Shown in pieces: positions 48,717 through 59,895 of a DNA stretch of 64,000 nt. This DNA is from Hydractinia symbiolongicarpus. Lineage: Eukaryota > Cnidaria > Hydrozoa > Anthoathecata > Hydractiniidae. A program made the position numbers and the translations under genes. Location of the stretch: the NCBI RefSeq assembly GCF_029227915.1, contig NC_079875.1, positions 14,567,001 through 14,631,000 on the forward strand, written 5' to 3'. The notes under the pieces were generated by a model. It searched no databases. It was not told the DNA's origin and worked only from the letters and a program-made list of their open reading frames with translations. Each line of letters begins with the position of its first letter. The stretch's first letter is position 1.

Positions 48717-48974
48717 TTGTATCAAGAAAGTATTTTGCAACATGTTTATTCGAACTTTCGAATCAGAATAGAAACACCACGAGAAGTCGAGGATGATTTT
48801 GATATTAAACGACCAGAGTTAAAAATAAAGTCAAGTCAAGCAGCCTTATCTATTGTAGATGATTTGAACAACTTTTGTGAAACAATAGGCGATGCTGACT
48901 TAATAAGTGCTTTGAATCTTGTCACACTACGAACTGAAGCATTTAGGCTAAAAATTGTTTCACAAAAAAAGTAA
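48717..48974 (+). pseudogene. Remnant of pogo/Tigger transposase C-terminus
   Basis: Open frame without an ATG near its start, ending at 48974. The segment SSQAALSIVDDLNNFCE followed by DADLISALNLV and a basic end (RLKIVSQKK) resembles the acidic-then-helical tail of CENP-B/Tigger/pogo transposases, where a repeated Ala/Leu helix precedes a short basic terminus. It lies just before the right terminal repeat, which is where a pogo transposase would end. The DDE region is absent. Confidence 0.5.
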
Positions 48975-49203
48975 CAGATTATTTTAGTAAAAAGTTGTAA
49001 CATGATTGTAGATTGTACTGATAAGATCATGTATTTACATGTGTTTATTTTAATCATGAATCATTCTTTGAGCCCCTCCCACGACCAGATATTTTGATAA
49101 AATAAAGGATGTTCATATAAAACCTCCATACATCGGTCACCTCTAATGCAACGGTCACTAAGCTGGGTCCTCCAAAGTGGCCGCTATTAGAGGTTCCACT
49201 GTA

Positions 49204-51410
49204 TAACCATTACACGGAATCAATCAATTCACAACCCCTGACATATAAAACCAACAAATTATAGACGAATTTTTGAAAGTCATACAACCTTGTTCTCAGC
49301 TCCTACACTCTTGGTTAATAGGCGAATCAATTGTTATCCTGTTTTTGTATTTTGAGTATAGTTTTTAGCGTTATGACCACTACCACTTACACTAGCAGTA
49401 TTTATCCTGCAGATAAATATAATAAATAGATAAATAATATCAGGGCGTGGAAAGCGTTAAAAGAAATCTACTGGGTATGTAAAAAAAATAGCAAAAATCG
49501 AAAAAAAAGAAAACGATTGTACATAAAAACAACTCTTCCCCTTAACCCTATTCTCGACTCCAAGATCCGTTGAATATTTTTTGTCATCGCAAGCCAATTC
49601 CTGTGTGTTTTTTATAACTCGTGTTAAATTCACACGAATATAGCATTTCCATGTAAATATCAGGAAGATGACCGAGGGCATTTTTAAACGATTTTTAGAC
49701 AAACAATTTGCCGATTTTACCATCATTTAACGACAAAACATTCGAAAACTCGACAAATCATACGACGATTCGACGAAATGACCACCATTTAACAAATATT
49801 GCTAAATTGCCGGAAAAGACTTCTAGATAGACCTGAAGACTTGTAGAATCGAATTTTGGCAACGATCTAACTTCATACCATATTTTACCTTGATGTGACC
49901 CTGATGCTGTGGTGCAACAATACCTGCTTGCATTGAGTGGTGGATTATCAATACCAACAAATACAACAGCAAAAGGTCCTATCAAATAATATCCTCATAT
50001 TGTAGGTGGCGTCCATGTTGCGTCTTTATGTTGGATGAAGTTTACAAAAATTTGACATTCTAGACGGTGCTCGATACATTTCTTCTTTTATGACATCGTA
50101 TCTAAAGTTAAACAACATACCACCTGTCATCAATATCGATCAGAGGCAGTTAAAATATATGCCTGGTTGGTAAGAAAACACCTACAACAAAAAAAAAAAG
50201 GAGACTGCATTAAAGAAGTTCGGACAAACGATCACCAACTAAAGCATTTGGCATTTCATTGAACAGAAGATTTCTTCAAACTAATTTATGGTTGTAAGAA
50301 CAATCAAAGTTGTCAGAGATTTTAATTTCAAAAGGGGTGTTAATGCGAAGTATCTTTCAAATGCTACTGTATTCGGAGTTTTTTGTCCTTTGTCGTCCTC
50401 GCCTTCTATTGCCTTTTAAAAAGTTCGGTATTAAAATGTTTTACCGTCGAATCGCTAGATTTCTCTTAAAACTCGGAAATAAATTGTATAGAAATAGAAT
50501 ATTAGAAAATATAAAATAGAAGTGGTTACATTGCTTATTTATGAAACGATGATAACAAGAAAAAAAAAGGTAATCCTCTGCAGGATATTAGTTTCAAAGT
50601 TTAAAACGAATTTCTTTCTCAGCGAGCAACAAAAGTGAATCGTGAAAGTTTATTTTGAAAAAATCTACCAATTTCAGTTAATCGCGAAAGCTTTTCTCGC
50701 AAAAATTTTTAAAAGTTTATCTACTCGCGAAAGTTTCTTCTGTTAAAGATTTTGTAAGATGTCTTTAAATCATATGCGTATGCGATCGTATAAAGCAAAG
50801 GAAATGCTGAGCTGATTATCATAATTTAACATATGTTCCTGTTTTAACATAATTCGTATAAAAATAGCAAAAAATCGCCCTACAATCGGATTTTGCCTAA
50901 TTTTCAAATAGGTTTAATACGTATCCAAACATAAGAATTTCCCTAGCGGCTTTGACCACATAGGCAACAGACCATATGGGGACGAGGATGAAAAAATTAC
51001 CCTGTGCCCTTGGTCTCGGGTTCAATGCCTAGGGTCCTTGGTCCCGGCTTCCGCGCCAAAACTAAGCACTCTCCTACTTGGTGGATATATTAAATTACTC
51101 ATGTCTTTTTTTAATTTAAAATAATTGGAAGGTGAAAAGTTAAAACTAGGAAATCACAACGTTTAAAGTAAATTTAAATCAAAAAATGTGTAAATTTTGA
51201 AAAAATTACATTAAAGATTGTTTTTTGTTTGCTATTGAAGGTTAATATTGTAGGAGGAGAGCAAACCAATCGATGATTCCGGCGCCATCAGTTTGAAATT
51301 CCTCAAACAGTGTTTAGACGTGTTACGTTAAGGTTGCGTTGAACAGACTCATTTCCTTCGTTTGTTTTATTACTTATTCATTTTTTCCAATAATTTACTG
51401 CACTTACAAT
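49204..51410. other. Intergenic DNA upstream of CKS1, no gene recognised
   Basis: Short frames (for example minus 49985-49758 and plus 50310-50519) have no recognisable motif. From about 50618 to 50760 TCGCGAAAG motifs recur four times, like the CGCGAA-rich transposon ends elsewhere. The CKS1 promoter should be in the last few hundred bases, but no clear TATA or initiator was identified. Confidence 0.4.
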
Positions 51411-54400
51411 ATGACTACTTACAAAAATATATACTACTCAGAACGTTACAAAGACGAAAGTAATGAATACAGGTAATAACTTTATTTTTTTTATTTGTTT
51501 AGCTAACTAGATTAACTCGCTACCTAGCTCTAGCTACTTTTTGCCAACAAAAAGAGCTTAGTTTTATATTACTGAAGTCTGACCTTGTCTTTAAGGTTAA
51601 ATTTTCATGATATATATTTTCACAACATGAAGAGGAACAGCACCCATATTTTCACTTGGCGTGTCGATTTGTGGCGCCCATAGTTTAGTGGTTATCATTC
51701 TTGTACTTTGTGCAGGAGACCGGGGTTCGATTCGGCAATTGAATATTACCATGTAAGGGAAATTAGGGAGATGGCGCACTGTATGGGCCGTTGAATGTTG
51801 CAGGGAGTTGTCTGGCAGAGCGCTGACCCTAAATGAGTTTGCGTAGCTCAAAGAGCATTAAATACTCCAGGACTCCCCATCAAAGCCATGGCCCCTTCTG
51901 GAAATAATAGACAAGGTATATCCCTCGATATTTGTGAGGCTAGCCATGTAAAATATGCACATCTATCTACCTTTGACACCGCTAGGGTGCTAACTCACTT
52001 GGAAATGGATAAATTCCAGTGTGAAGTTATTATTTCTTTCGGCGGTAAGCTCTTAGGCTCTGACATTGGCGCGGCAGGACAAAAGATGATAGGTTTTAAT
52101 GAAGAGAGGTCTGTGGATTTCTTCTCACTGCTGTAAATGTAAACAGAGGAATTTATCTATGGCACAAAAATTACAGGGGCTTTTAGGGCAAGTTAAGTGT
52201 TTTAAAGCACCAATGTTTTATCTTAGAACTTTACAGAAACTGTCAGAAAAAACAGAGTTTATGTGGGATAAACATGCCTTTCCTAGTGCAGTGCTTAAAA
52301 TAACAGTCAGTCAATTTGACATTTGATCTTCAGTATACAAAGACAAACAGTCATGTTGACTGGTAACTCATGCAATCATGCATTCTACAAGCAAAACAAT
52401 CCAGGAATTCATTGTTTATCAATAGTGCAGCTAGCTAGCAAACCTCCAAAACTCTGAGACAATGAGTAATCAATATCAACCTTGAACTAGATCTTTTAAA
52501 ACAGTTTCATATCACCGCACATCATCATCATCATTCTCAGCTTAACGGTTGTTTTCCATGCTAGCATGGGTTGGACAGGGTATATTGATGACCCTCTTCC
52601 AATCTGATCTAGACTGTGTTAGATCTAAACTCAACTTCCTCTGTATCAAGTCTGTCCTTTTAACCCCCTTCCAAGTCTTTCTCGGTCTGCCTATGAGTTT
52701 TTTGCCCCAGGAACTATCAAGTCTCTACACTTTCTTACCCAATTATCCCTCTCCATTCTTTCCAAGTGCCCCAGCCAATTCAATCTTCTTATCTGGATAA
52801 CATCTTTAATTCTACGGATACTTAGCCTGCTTCTTAGCTCATCTGAACTCTTTCTGTCTCTCAGATTGGCGTTACACATCCATCTAACCATTCTCATATC
52901 ATTCCTTTCTAAACGGTCAATATCTTCCTGCTTCACTGCCCATGTCTCACTACCATACAACCTAACACTTCTTACACAGACCTCATACAACCTACCTTTT
53001 ACCTCAATTGACAAGTCTCTGCTAGTCAACAAAGGAAGTAACTTTCTAAACTTTTTCCAAGCAGAACCTATCCTGCAAGTAACACTTCTTCCAACACTCC
53101 CTTCACTGCCCACCTTATCACCTAAGTAACAGAAGTATCTCTAACAAGCCACTGTTGTACATCATTGAAGCTGGATATACTTCATTCTCTATAATCTCAC
53201 CTTTGCAACACTTGCATACAAACAGAATGTCAGCTCTTAACCTTCCACCAACACTACTGCACTTCTTATGTACCCAATGCTTGCAAGTCTGACAAAAAAT
53301 TGATTTGCTACCAACCCCTTTCCTGCAAACTTCACAAGGCCGCTTAGCAACTACAAGGTCACACTTGACTGCAATGCTACTAATCATGACTTTAAACTTT
53401 GCTGTGTTCACCCTTAGCCCTTTCTCTTCTAGTCCTTTCTTCCACTTCTCAAACTTTTCAACTAATTCTTCCATTGAATCTGCTATGAGAACTAAATCAT
53501 CTGCATACAATAACTCCCATGCAGAATTAATAAGACGTGCAATAAATCGATCGCCTACCTAAAATCTCACCAAGTCACCTGTAAGTAGTTACCTTAGGAG
53601 TACTAATTTTCACGGGTATTTATTTTCGCGAGTCAAAAAAGTGTACTTCACAGGTATTAATTTTCGCAAATCGGAGAAATTTTGATTTTTAGCGAGTATT
53701 AATTTTCATGAATTGTTCAACTAAACTCAACATTTTACTTTACGAATAAAGAATGTTCTAAACAAAAATAGCCTTCTATGTTCCATCATTTCACAAACGT
53801 TTGAATGTTCCTATTGTTTACTTTGTCACAAACGTTTGAGAAATGAATGGGACTCTTGATATTCTACTTCAGAAAGAAAAAAATGTTCGAAAGATGACTT
53901 GTATCAGAACTCCTCCAACAGGATTAAAAATGTGTCTAGGAAACAACATTTTATCTCTTGCCATTTCAAATTATGACGCAGAAAAGCATAGTTTTCAGTG
54001 CGGCAGTAAGAGGATTTCACGTCTACAAGATGAGCTGGAAACCCGTGGAAGGAGAAATACTTGAATGTGTCCACGAGGAAAACAATCTCTATGATGTTTT
54101 TTCTATTAAATCATGCAAATCAAATAATGCACAACGTGTGGTGGGACATCTTCCAATGGAGATATCAAGGATTACCAAATTCATACAAGCAACTGTAACT
54201 GAAAGAATTATCGACGTAGCCCTCTTATTCAAGGTGGACTCGAGGTTCCTTGTCTTGCCACCATCACAATGTTCAGCAGCATAACAAACCATTCATGGAT
54301 TGTTGGTATGAACAGTTTTTAGGAGAACTCTATCTCGAACCAAAAAATTAAGAGATAATGGGGACGTTCTTATCCGTCATCCATGAGAACGATTTGTACG

Positions 54401-55673
54401 CTGTGTGTGGCTTCGGGAAGGACAAGAAATAAAAAGGTTAAAGTTCGGTCAAGAGACATTTGAGACATGTTTGGGAAGAAAACAAACAATGTGATAAAGT
54501 TGTAGTCAATTAGGATTTGGGAAAATATGCGTGGTAAAGTTGGTGGTGGTGATAAAGTTGTAGTCGATTAGGTTTTGGGAATATTTGCGTGGTATTTTTA
54601 AGGTTGTCTTGTTTATCATCTCTACCTGATAAATTTAGCTTTTTTCGCGGGTATTAATTTTCGCAAATATTAATTGAAAAAGAAATTCGCGGGTATTATG
54701 TTCGTAAATTTAACATCGCGAAATATTTCGCGGGCATTTAATTTCGCGAAATTTGCTAAAAATGTACCCACGAAAATTAGTACTCCTAAGGTACAAAATT
54801 TAATTTAAGACTCCTACTTTTCGTCACAGTCAATTAAAATGAGTGGGCACTTTGGTAATTTTTGGTAAAGTATGTTAGTGGATGAAAAAAAGAAAATTCT
54901 TTAAAGTTACTTATAAACAATATCATACACTTAAACGATTCAATCCTTCCAATAGATACGCTGTGGGTTGCCACACTCCAAAACTCTTTAAATTTTTAAT
55001 TTCGAAAAGTCTTCTCAAATCTCATCAAACAATAGATATTTAAAAATTTCTTGTAAATATCTTCAATTTTAGCCTTAAAACTATCATATCTAAGGGAATG
55101 GCATCTGAAAACATTCGTACTGTACCATAGTGTGAAAATATATGTCCATACTGTCTCATTGATTACTTAGGAAGTTGTGTACGATGAAGGTTCAGGAAAT
55201 TTGAAAGCAATTTTTTTTTCTTTAGGCATGTGATTATTCCAAAAGAACTGGCTAAGAAACTTCCGAAAGATCGTTTACTTACTGAACAAGAATGGCGTGG
55301 AATGGGAGTACAACAGTCTCAAGGATGGATACATTATATGCTACACAAACCAGGTGAATATTTACCCACGTCTTGTAAAATTTTTCTTGCTAATTTAGTG
55401 GACTGTTTGTGTCTGTCTCACAAAGACGTATAATTCAGTACTTTGTGTCCTTTTGTTATCAACAAGAGGGCCCTTAAAGTGATTTTAGGGTTCGCTATGT
55501 GGCATACAATTTAGGTGCAGTCATTCAGTTTTTATTACGATCTAATTTTCAGGCGCCTGCGTGGCGCGTAAACCAAGCTGTGCGAAGTATTTTAACATGC
55601 CTCGTTTCTTTTAGAACCTCACGTGCTTATGTTTAAAAGACCTCGAGATGACAAAGAAGTTGAAATGTCTTGA
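51411..55673 (+). CDS. CKS1: CKS1, cyclin-dependent kinase regulatory subunit (3 exons)
   Basis: Small subunit that docks on Cdk1/Cdk2, binds phosphothreonine sites on substrates and supports mitotic entry and SCF-Skp2 degradation of Cdk inhibitors (family knowledge). Exons 51411-51472, 55226-55353 and 55615-55673 join in phase (R at the first junction, E at the second) to 82 aa; human CKS1B is 79. Conserved features: IYYSERY (K11 of human CKS1 replaced by R), NEYRHVIIPKELAKKLPK, EQEWRGMGVQQSQGWIHYM with the phosphate-binding Ser and Trp, and the HKPEPH hinge that controls strand exchange, followed by VLMFKRP. The last residues (DDKEVEMS) are acidic instead of the usual lysine-rich tail. Intron 1 is 3.75 kb and holds a SINE, an RTE fragment and the second HIRAN transposon. 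Confidence 0.95.
51671..51975 (+). mobile_element. tRNA-derived SINE in CKS1 intron 1
   Basis: The head GTGGCGCCCATAGTTTAGTG with GGTTATCATT forms an A-box/D-arm. CTTGTACTTTGTGCAGG can fold as an anticodon arm, and GGGGTTCGATTC is a B box, 35-40 bases on, as in an Asp/Glu-type tRNA. The acceptor arm does not pair and no CCA follows, so it is not a working tRNA. A non-tRNA body follows to about 51975. The exact 3' end and target duplication were not found. Confidence 0.7.
52520..53522 (-). mobile_element. RTE-type LINE, copy 3, 3' third only, in CKS1 intron 1
   Basis: The minus strand begins inside the RT at YADDLVLIADS (53510), continues through the Cys/His finger (CEVCRKG, FCQTCKHWVHKKC, FVCKCCKG), then a frame change to SVGRSVTCRIGSAWKKF, YGSETWAVKQ, MVRWMC and LNWLGHLERM (53113-52691). 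It ends in a GAT repeat at about 52533-52520. Same family as 15975-17909 and 21717-23322. Strongly 5'-truncated and inactive. Confidence 0.9.
53592..54791. mobile_element. Second TA-flanked DNA transposon carrying a HIRAN-like ORF
   Basis: Terminal repeats CCTTAGGAGTACTAATTTTC (53592-53611) and its exact inverse (54772-54791) are perfect over 20 bases, and both ends are flanked by TA. Subterminal DNA at both sides is filled with TATTTATTTTCGCGAG/CGCGGGTATTAATTTTCGC motifs. The interior contains a frame-shifted HIRAN-like gene and no transposase. Total 1200 bp, non-autonomous. The ends are unrelated to those of 47934-49201, so this is a different transposon family. It lies in CKS1 intron 1. 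Confidence 0.8.
53843..54340 (+). pseudogene. Frame-shifted HIRAN-like gene inside the second transposon
   Basis: An ATG-started frame (53843) runs to about 53997, where the reading must shift to continue as AVRGFHVYKMSWKPVEGEIL, then HEENNLYDVFSIKS and VVGHLPMEISRITKFI, the HIRAN-like core. Near 54230 a second shift is needed to reach GGLEVPCLATI, the segment equivalent to GLGLETPV in the ORF at 48648-48238. Two indels therefore break it, so it is probably a dead copy. Core strands and the VGHLP loop are better kept than in the first transposon's ORF. Confidence 0.65.
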
Positions 55674-57770
55674 TAGAAAATGTCAAGATTAGCTACCTGT
55701 GAAATATTTCTATATACAGCAAACTGCAATTTTATTATCTTTATATACATATAAAAATATCAGTAGATTTCATTTTATTAAGCTTTTACATATGGTGTTG
55801 TATTTATTTAGACATTTTTTAGTCAAGGTCTAGTTTTGCACGATTTTGCCTTCAAAATTTTAACTAGATTGAATGGCAAAAAGACAGCGCTGTCATGCTG
55901 TTGTGTTTTCTCCCATTTTTTTTTCTTTTTTGTACATATTTTTTAGAAAGGAATTTTTATATTTTACAGTTTTAAGAGTTTACGAAAGCGAAAATTTTAC
56001 GTCCACGGGTACTAAACAACTTCGATTAATGTTTGACTTCTTTTAACAAGAATTTCTTTCGTGTGTAACGTGAAATTTACTGTGTCAGATTTAACTCTTA
56101 TTTGCTCGTGGTAAACTAATTGTAAGTGGAGGCTTGTTGAGGAGAGGGTGTTGGGAGAAGCTGTTAATAGCTTGAAACATTTTCCAAAATTTGATGTTAT
56201 TCTCCCTAATGTTAGGTTACCAAGAGTACTTGCAAAAATTAAGAGACATGTTTAAATTTCTGGAATGTCGAAGAAGATTCACTTAGAAGCTAATCTTGTG
56301 TAATCTAACCATGTATATATGCTAGTTCAAATTCCAAGAATACGAAGATATAATTGATACGTCGGTTTTGATTTCTTGATAGTGTTTTATAAACAAGAAG
56401 CAGGTTGTCCAGGTGTGTATTTCCTATAGCTGATTTACACAATCTGCTGAAATTTTCTGTAGGGGGTTTAATTTACCTTAACCCTTGTGGTGCGGTCCGT
56501 TTGTCAAAAAGCCCAATTTTGACACAACTTTTATTCCAACTTCAATTAACCATAACTCATAACAAAAACGAACTAGAAGCTCCATCCAAGCTCATTTGAT
56601 AGAAAAAGAACTAAACTTTCCTTTTGACATGCAGAAATTTGCGTCGGGCAACCCACTCGGCTTTTGACTTGAGTTTAGCAAGGATTGCAAGCATTATATG
56701 TGTCGCAAATGCATTGGACGCAGGCTAAGTAGGTGCGCGATGACAACCGTGTTTGGGTGATTTTGCGCTGCGTTAGTGGCGCGTAACATGATCAACAATC
56801 ATGGAGTTGAAGAAATTTGCAAAGAGAATTTTTGAACGAATTATTACTGTAGATTTTCACCAAAAAGCGCTTTTAAACTTTGTTTTTTTTTTTAAAAAAA
56901 GGCAGTGTTTTGGTTCTTGGTACTAGATCTGAGCAACACCAGTTTGTTAAAATTGCTTGTGACGCAGTTGGGCGGGCCTGTATAACGCCCGTGGCTATCC
57001 CGTATATATACAGGACCAGCACTAGCAGGGTTAAGGGAAGAAATTGTTTGCGGAAAAAAAAGATTTAAGTTTGCGAACAAGATGTGGGAGTTAAAATTGT
57101 GAATGTCCGCATTTTCTGTGTGAAATACAGAACTCTCGGTATAAAGACTCGGGAAGGAAAATGCTAAGACTCTGGATTTTTTAATCCTACAAAAATTTAT
57201 AATGTAACTGTAATTGTGACTTTTTTCCCTCAAAAGAAACTCGCAATCCACAAAAGAAGTAAAATTAATATTTCATTGTCGTTTTTGTGCACGAGAAACT
57301 GATAATGCGATAATTCATAATCTTATTTTAATTTTTCTATCGTCAATTTTATTTAGTCGAATGTTAAGGCTAACCATCCTCTGATGATGGAACCTGTGGA
57401 TCTCGCAGTTTTCATCAGAGATCTGGTTTTTATTTGTTAGTAATTGTATATACATTGACGTTAAATAAATGTTGCTATTCTATTCTATAGTGTTGCTCTA
57501 AAATAGTTCAAAGCAAATGAATTTTTGTTTACATTACACAATGCAACGTCTCTAAAAAAAACCTAACGAACTATTTCATTGCGTGAGCATTTCCTATATA
57601 AAAATATGGGTGATAAAAATGTTATTGACAAGTAATATATAAAAGTTCAAAATTTGGTTTGTATATGTTTCGACGATATTAACTATTTGATTTTGATGGC
57701 ATTGAACTGTTACGTTTGTGAAACATATATTGATACCGAATAGTCGATAAAGCGGGTGGAAAATTCCACT

Positions 57771-57893
57771 AAGGGAGCGTTCACATATTACGTAATCAAT
57801 TTTTTGCCTATTTTCTGATCCCCCCTCCCCCATGTAATCAGTCGTAATCATTTGGTTGACCCCACTCCCAAAATTACGTCATCATCTACCTAC
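57771..57893. mobile_element. Small MITE (TTCACATATTACGTAAT / ATTACGTCAT ends) inserted between near-identical flanks
   Basis: GGAGCGTTCACATATTACGT at the left and ACGTCATCATCTACC at the right bound a C-rich centre with TGATCCCCCCTCCCC and its mirror GGTTGACCCCACTCCC. On both sides lies GTCGATAAAGCGGGTGGAAA or CCGATAAAACGCGTGGAAA (57743 and 57899), so the insert sits between two copies of a 30-base sequence. The exact border is uncertain. Confidence 0.4.
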
Positions 57894-59837
57894 CCTAGCC
57901 GATAAAACGCGTGGAAAAACCCACTAAGGTATAAAAACTATGGAAAAATATAGATTAGGAGTTTGATGACGTCAGCTGTGCATGAACAAAATATCATTTT
58001 TTAAGAAATTTGGTTAGTCATTGTCTCTAATGTATATCTATATGGAAATTTATTACAATCATGTGTTTTGATGAACCGTTGAGGAAATATAAGGGTTTAA
58101 AAATTTTGCTGACATCAGCAAAGGTCCGTCAAAGCACATTTATAGACCATCAACCTCATTCCCAGGACTATTTGTTTCGTAATGGCGCTGCGCTGGCTGG
58201 GATCTAAGAGCTCTGGGTTCGAGAACGCTTTCACGTAAGTCTTTGTAATTGCGTAATGTTTAAATAGGCGATAAAAAAATAGACTTATATTTTTGAAATT
58301 TGGGCATTCTTTAAGAGGAAAATACATCTCCTTTGGAAAGTCGAATTTTGGCCTGGTTCGGAATTTTCAGTCATAAAAACTTTTCGTATTAGTATAAGAG
58401 ACAGGTCGATAAGTTCCGCGGAGGAAGCCACTTAGGCAGGAGAACAATGGGAAAGAGATCCGTCAATTGAATTTTGATGACGTCAGCAAAGTCCCACCAA
58501 ATTATAAATTTTTTTTTTTTAGAAATTTGCATAACAGTAAATAACTTAAATTTAAATGAATGAACCATTACAAGGTGTCTCTTGGACCTTAAGAAATATC
58601 TGTCATGACCAACAACAATATTTTTTTCCTGTGTTAATTTTTTTCCACAACACAACAATAAACGTATAAAGAAGCCAAAGGATGCGAATTTCCATAAACC
58701 ATAGGCTAGCTACTTAGCAATTAACTCGCGCCAGACCGCTTTTGGATTAGCTAGAAAGCCTTCAGTCATCATAGGTTTGCTTCTTTAACTGCACAAGTAA
58801 AGCAAACAGCTATTTCAGAAATACCTACAAATGGGTCACGGTCAGTACCAGAGCTAATGCTTTTGCGCTAGCCACATATCAGAGAGCGATAAAAAAAGCT
58901 CAGAGAACGATATCCCCCTCTTGTATGCCTGATGTATTTCTCTGAAAACAAAGTCCATTTTTAACAAGCAAGTTTAACAAGTGGAAAGTAGTCGTTTAGG
59001 TTGTACATGAAGGTGAAACAGTTGCGTGCAAATTTGAATCTATTTTTTCTCATTAAATCCTATCTATCCTCATCATTTACATCTCACGCTGACCTTCTAA
59101 AGTCTTTTACCAAAGTTATTTGAACTACGAAGATGATTTGAAGGGAATAGTTTTTTTCAGTCGCATTGATTCTTGAAAAAAATATGCAACAGGAGATCGT
59201 TTAATCAACAAGATATGAAATTACAAAGTTCGAACAGAAGAAACGTGTTTTCAACTCTATGATAATGTGATGTTTTAGTGTTCAGTTGTCTGGTGAAAAG
59301 TGATAGTACATTGGTAGAAACGTAAATCATTCGAAGAATCAAGCGCTAGAATAACCTTTGAGTACTATAACAATCGGATTTCAAACTATTTAAGGTAAGA
59401 TAAAACTCATTGGTAAATTAAAGTATCGTTGAGTTATTGGAAACACGGTTTCTTTTAAGAAACACCTTGACAACCTAGTTTCCAGTGGTGGGAATGTAAT
59501 ACTTTTGTGTTAATTTTAAAAATTCGATATACATTGTAAGTAACAAGTAAATAAAAAGTGCCTGTGATCTGAACGGCTACACTTCTTGCAGTATAAGATA
59601 GATAGAGTTTCGAAATCGTAATTGCAGGCTTTGGGTTGGAGGAGAAAAATTGTAAATTTATGGATCTTTTGTCGTACTACGTGGCTAAGGGAAAAGGGGC
59701 GGTGGTTGGGGCGTGCTAAGCAAGGGAGGGAGATGTTGGTGCCCTTGTTGTCAACTCAGAGTATAAACTTAATAATAAAAAAGATATTAATGTTTCACTG
59801 TGGAGATATACATCTCTTTTATAAGATAAGGATGATC

Positions 59838-59895
59838 ATGTGATAGGTCAATGTGATAGGTCATGTGATAAATCATGTGATAGGTCACGTGATTG
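59838..59895 (+). repeat. Short tandem repeat of ATGTGATAGGTC units
   Basis: About four and a half units with small changes (CATGTGATAGGTCA, ATGTGATAAATC, CACGTGAT). A simple minisatellite with no gene around it. Confidence 0.7.

Larger units (their letters stand above)
47934..49201. mobile_element. TA-flanked pogo/Tigger-like DNA transposon carrying a HIRAN ORF
   Basis: Ends are CAGTGGAACCTCTATTAACGG (47934, first 14 bases identical to the other end) and its inverse CCGCTATTAGAGGTTCCACTG ending at 49201, each flanked by TA. Subterminal units CCATACATCGGTCACCTC recur near both ends (about 47961, 48043 and, inverted context, 49126). The CAGTGGAACCTC.TTAACGG end and TA target fit the pogo/Tigger branch of Tc1/mariner. 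The interior of 1.27 kb holds a minus-strand HIRAN ORF and a plus-strand tail resembling a pogo transposase C-terminus, but no DDE catalytic region. It is therefore non-autonomous. Confidence 0.8.

Noticed and set aside
49758-49985. 75-codon minus-strand ORF with signal-like start
   Set aside because: No recognised family and no conserved pattern; upstream tandem repeats suggest transposon debris.
51671-51745. tRNA gene
   Set aside because: A and B boxes are present, but the acceptor stem does not pair and the sequence continues into a SINE body.
58180-58245. tRNA-like segment with GGGTTCGAG B-box
   Set aside because: No fitting D-arm or acceptor stem; it lies in a dispersed repeat also seen near 24330-24720.
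59622-59843. 73-codon plus-strand ORF
   Set aside because: No motif, no ATG context and no neighbouring exon with matching phase.
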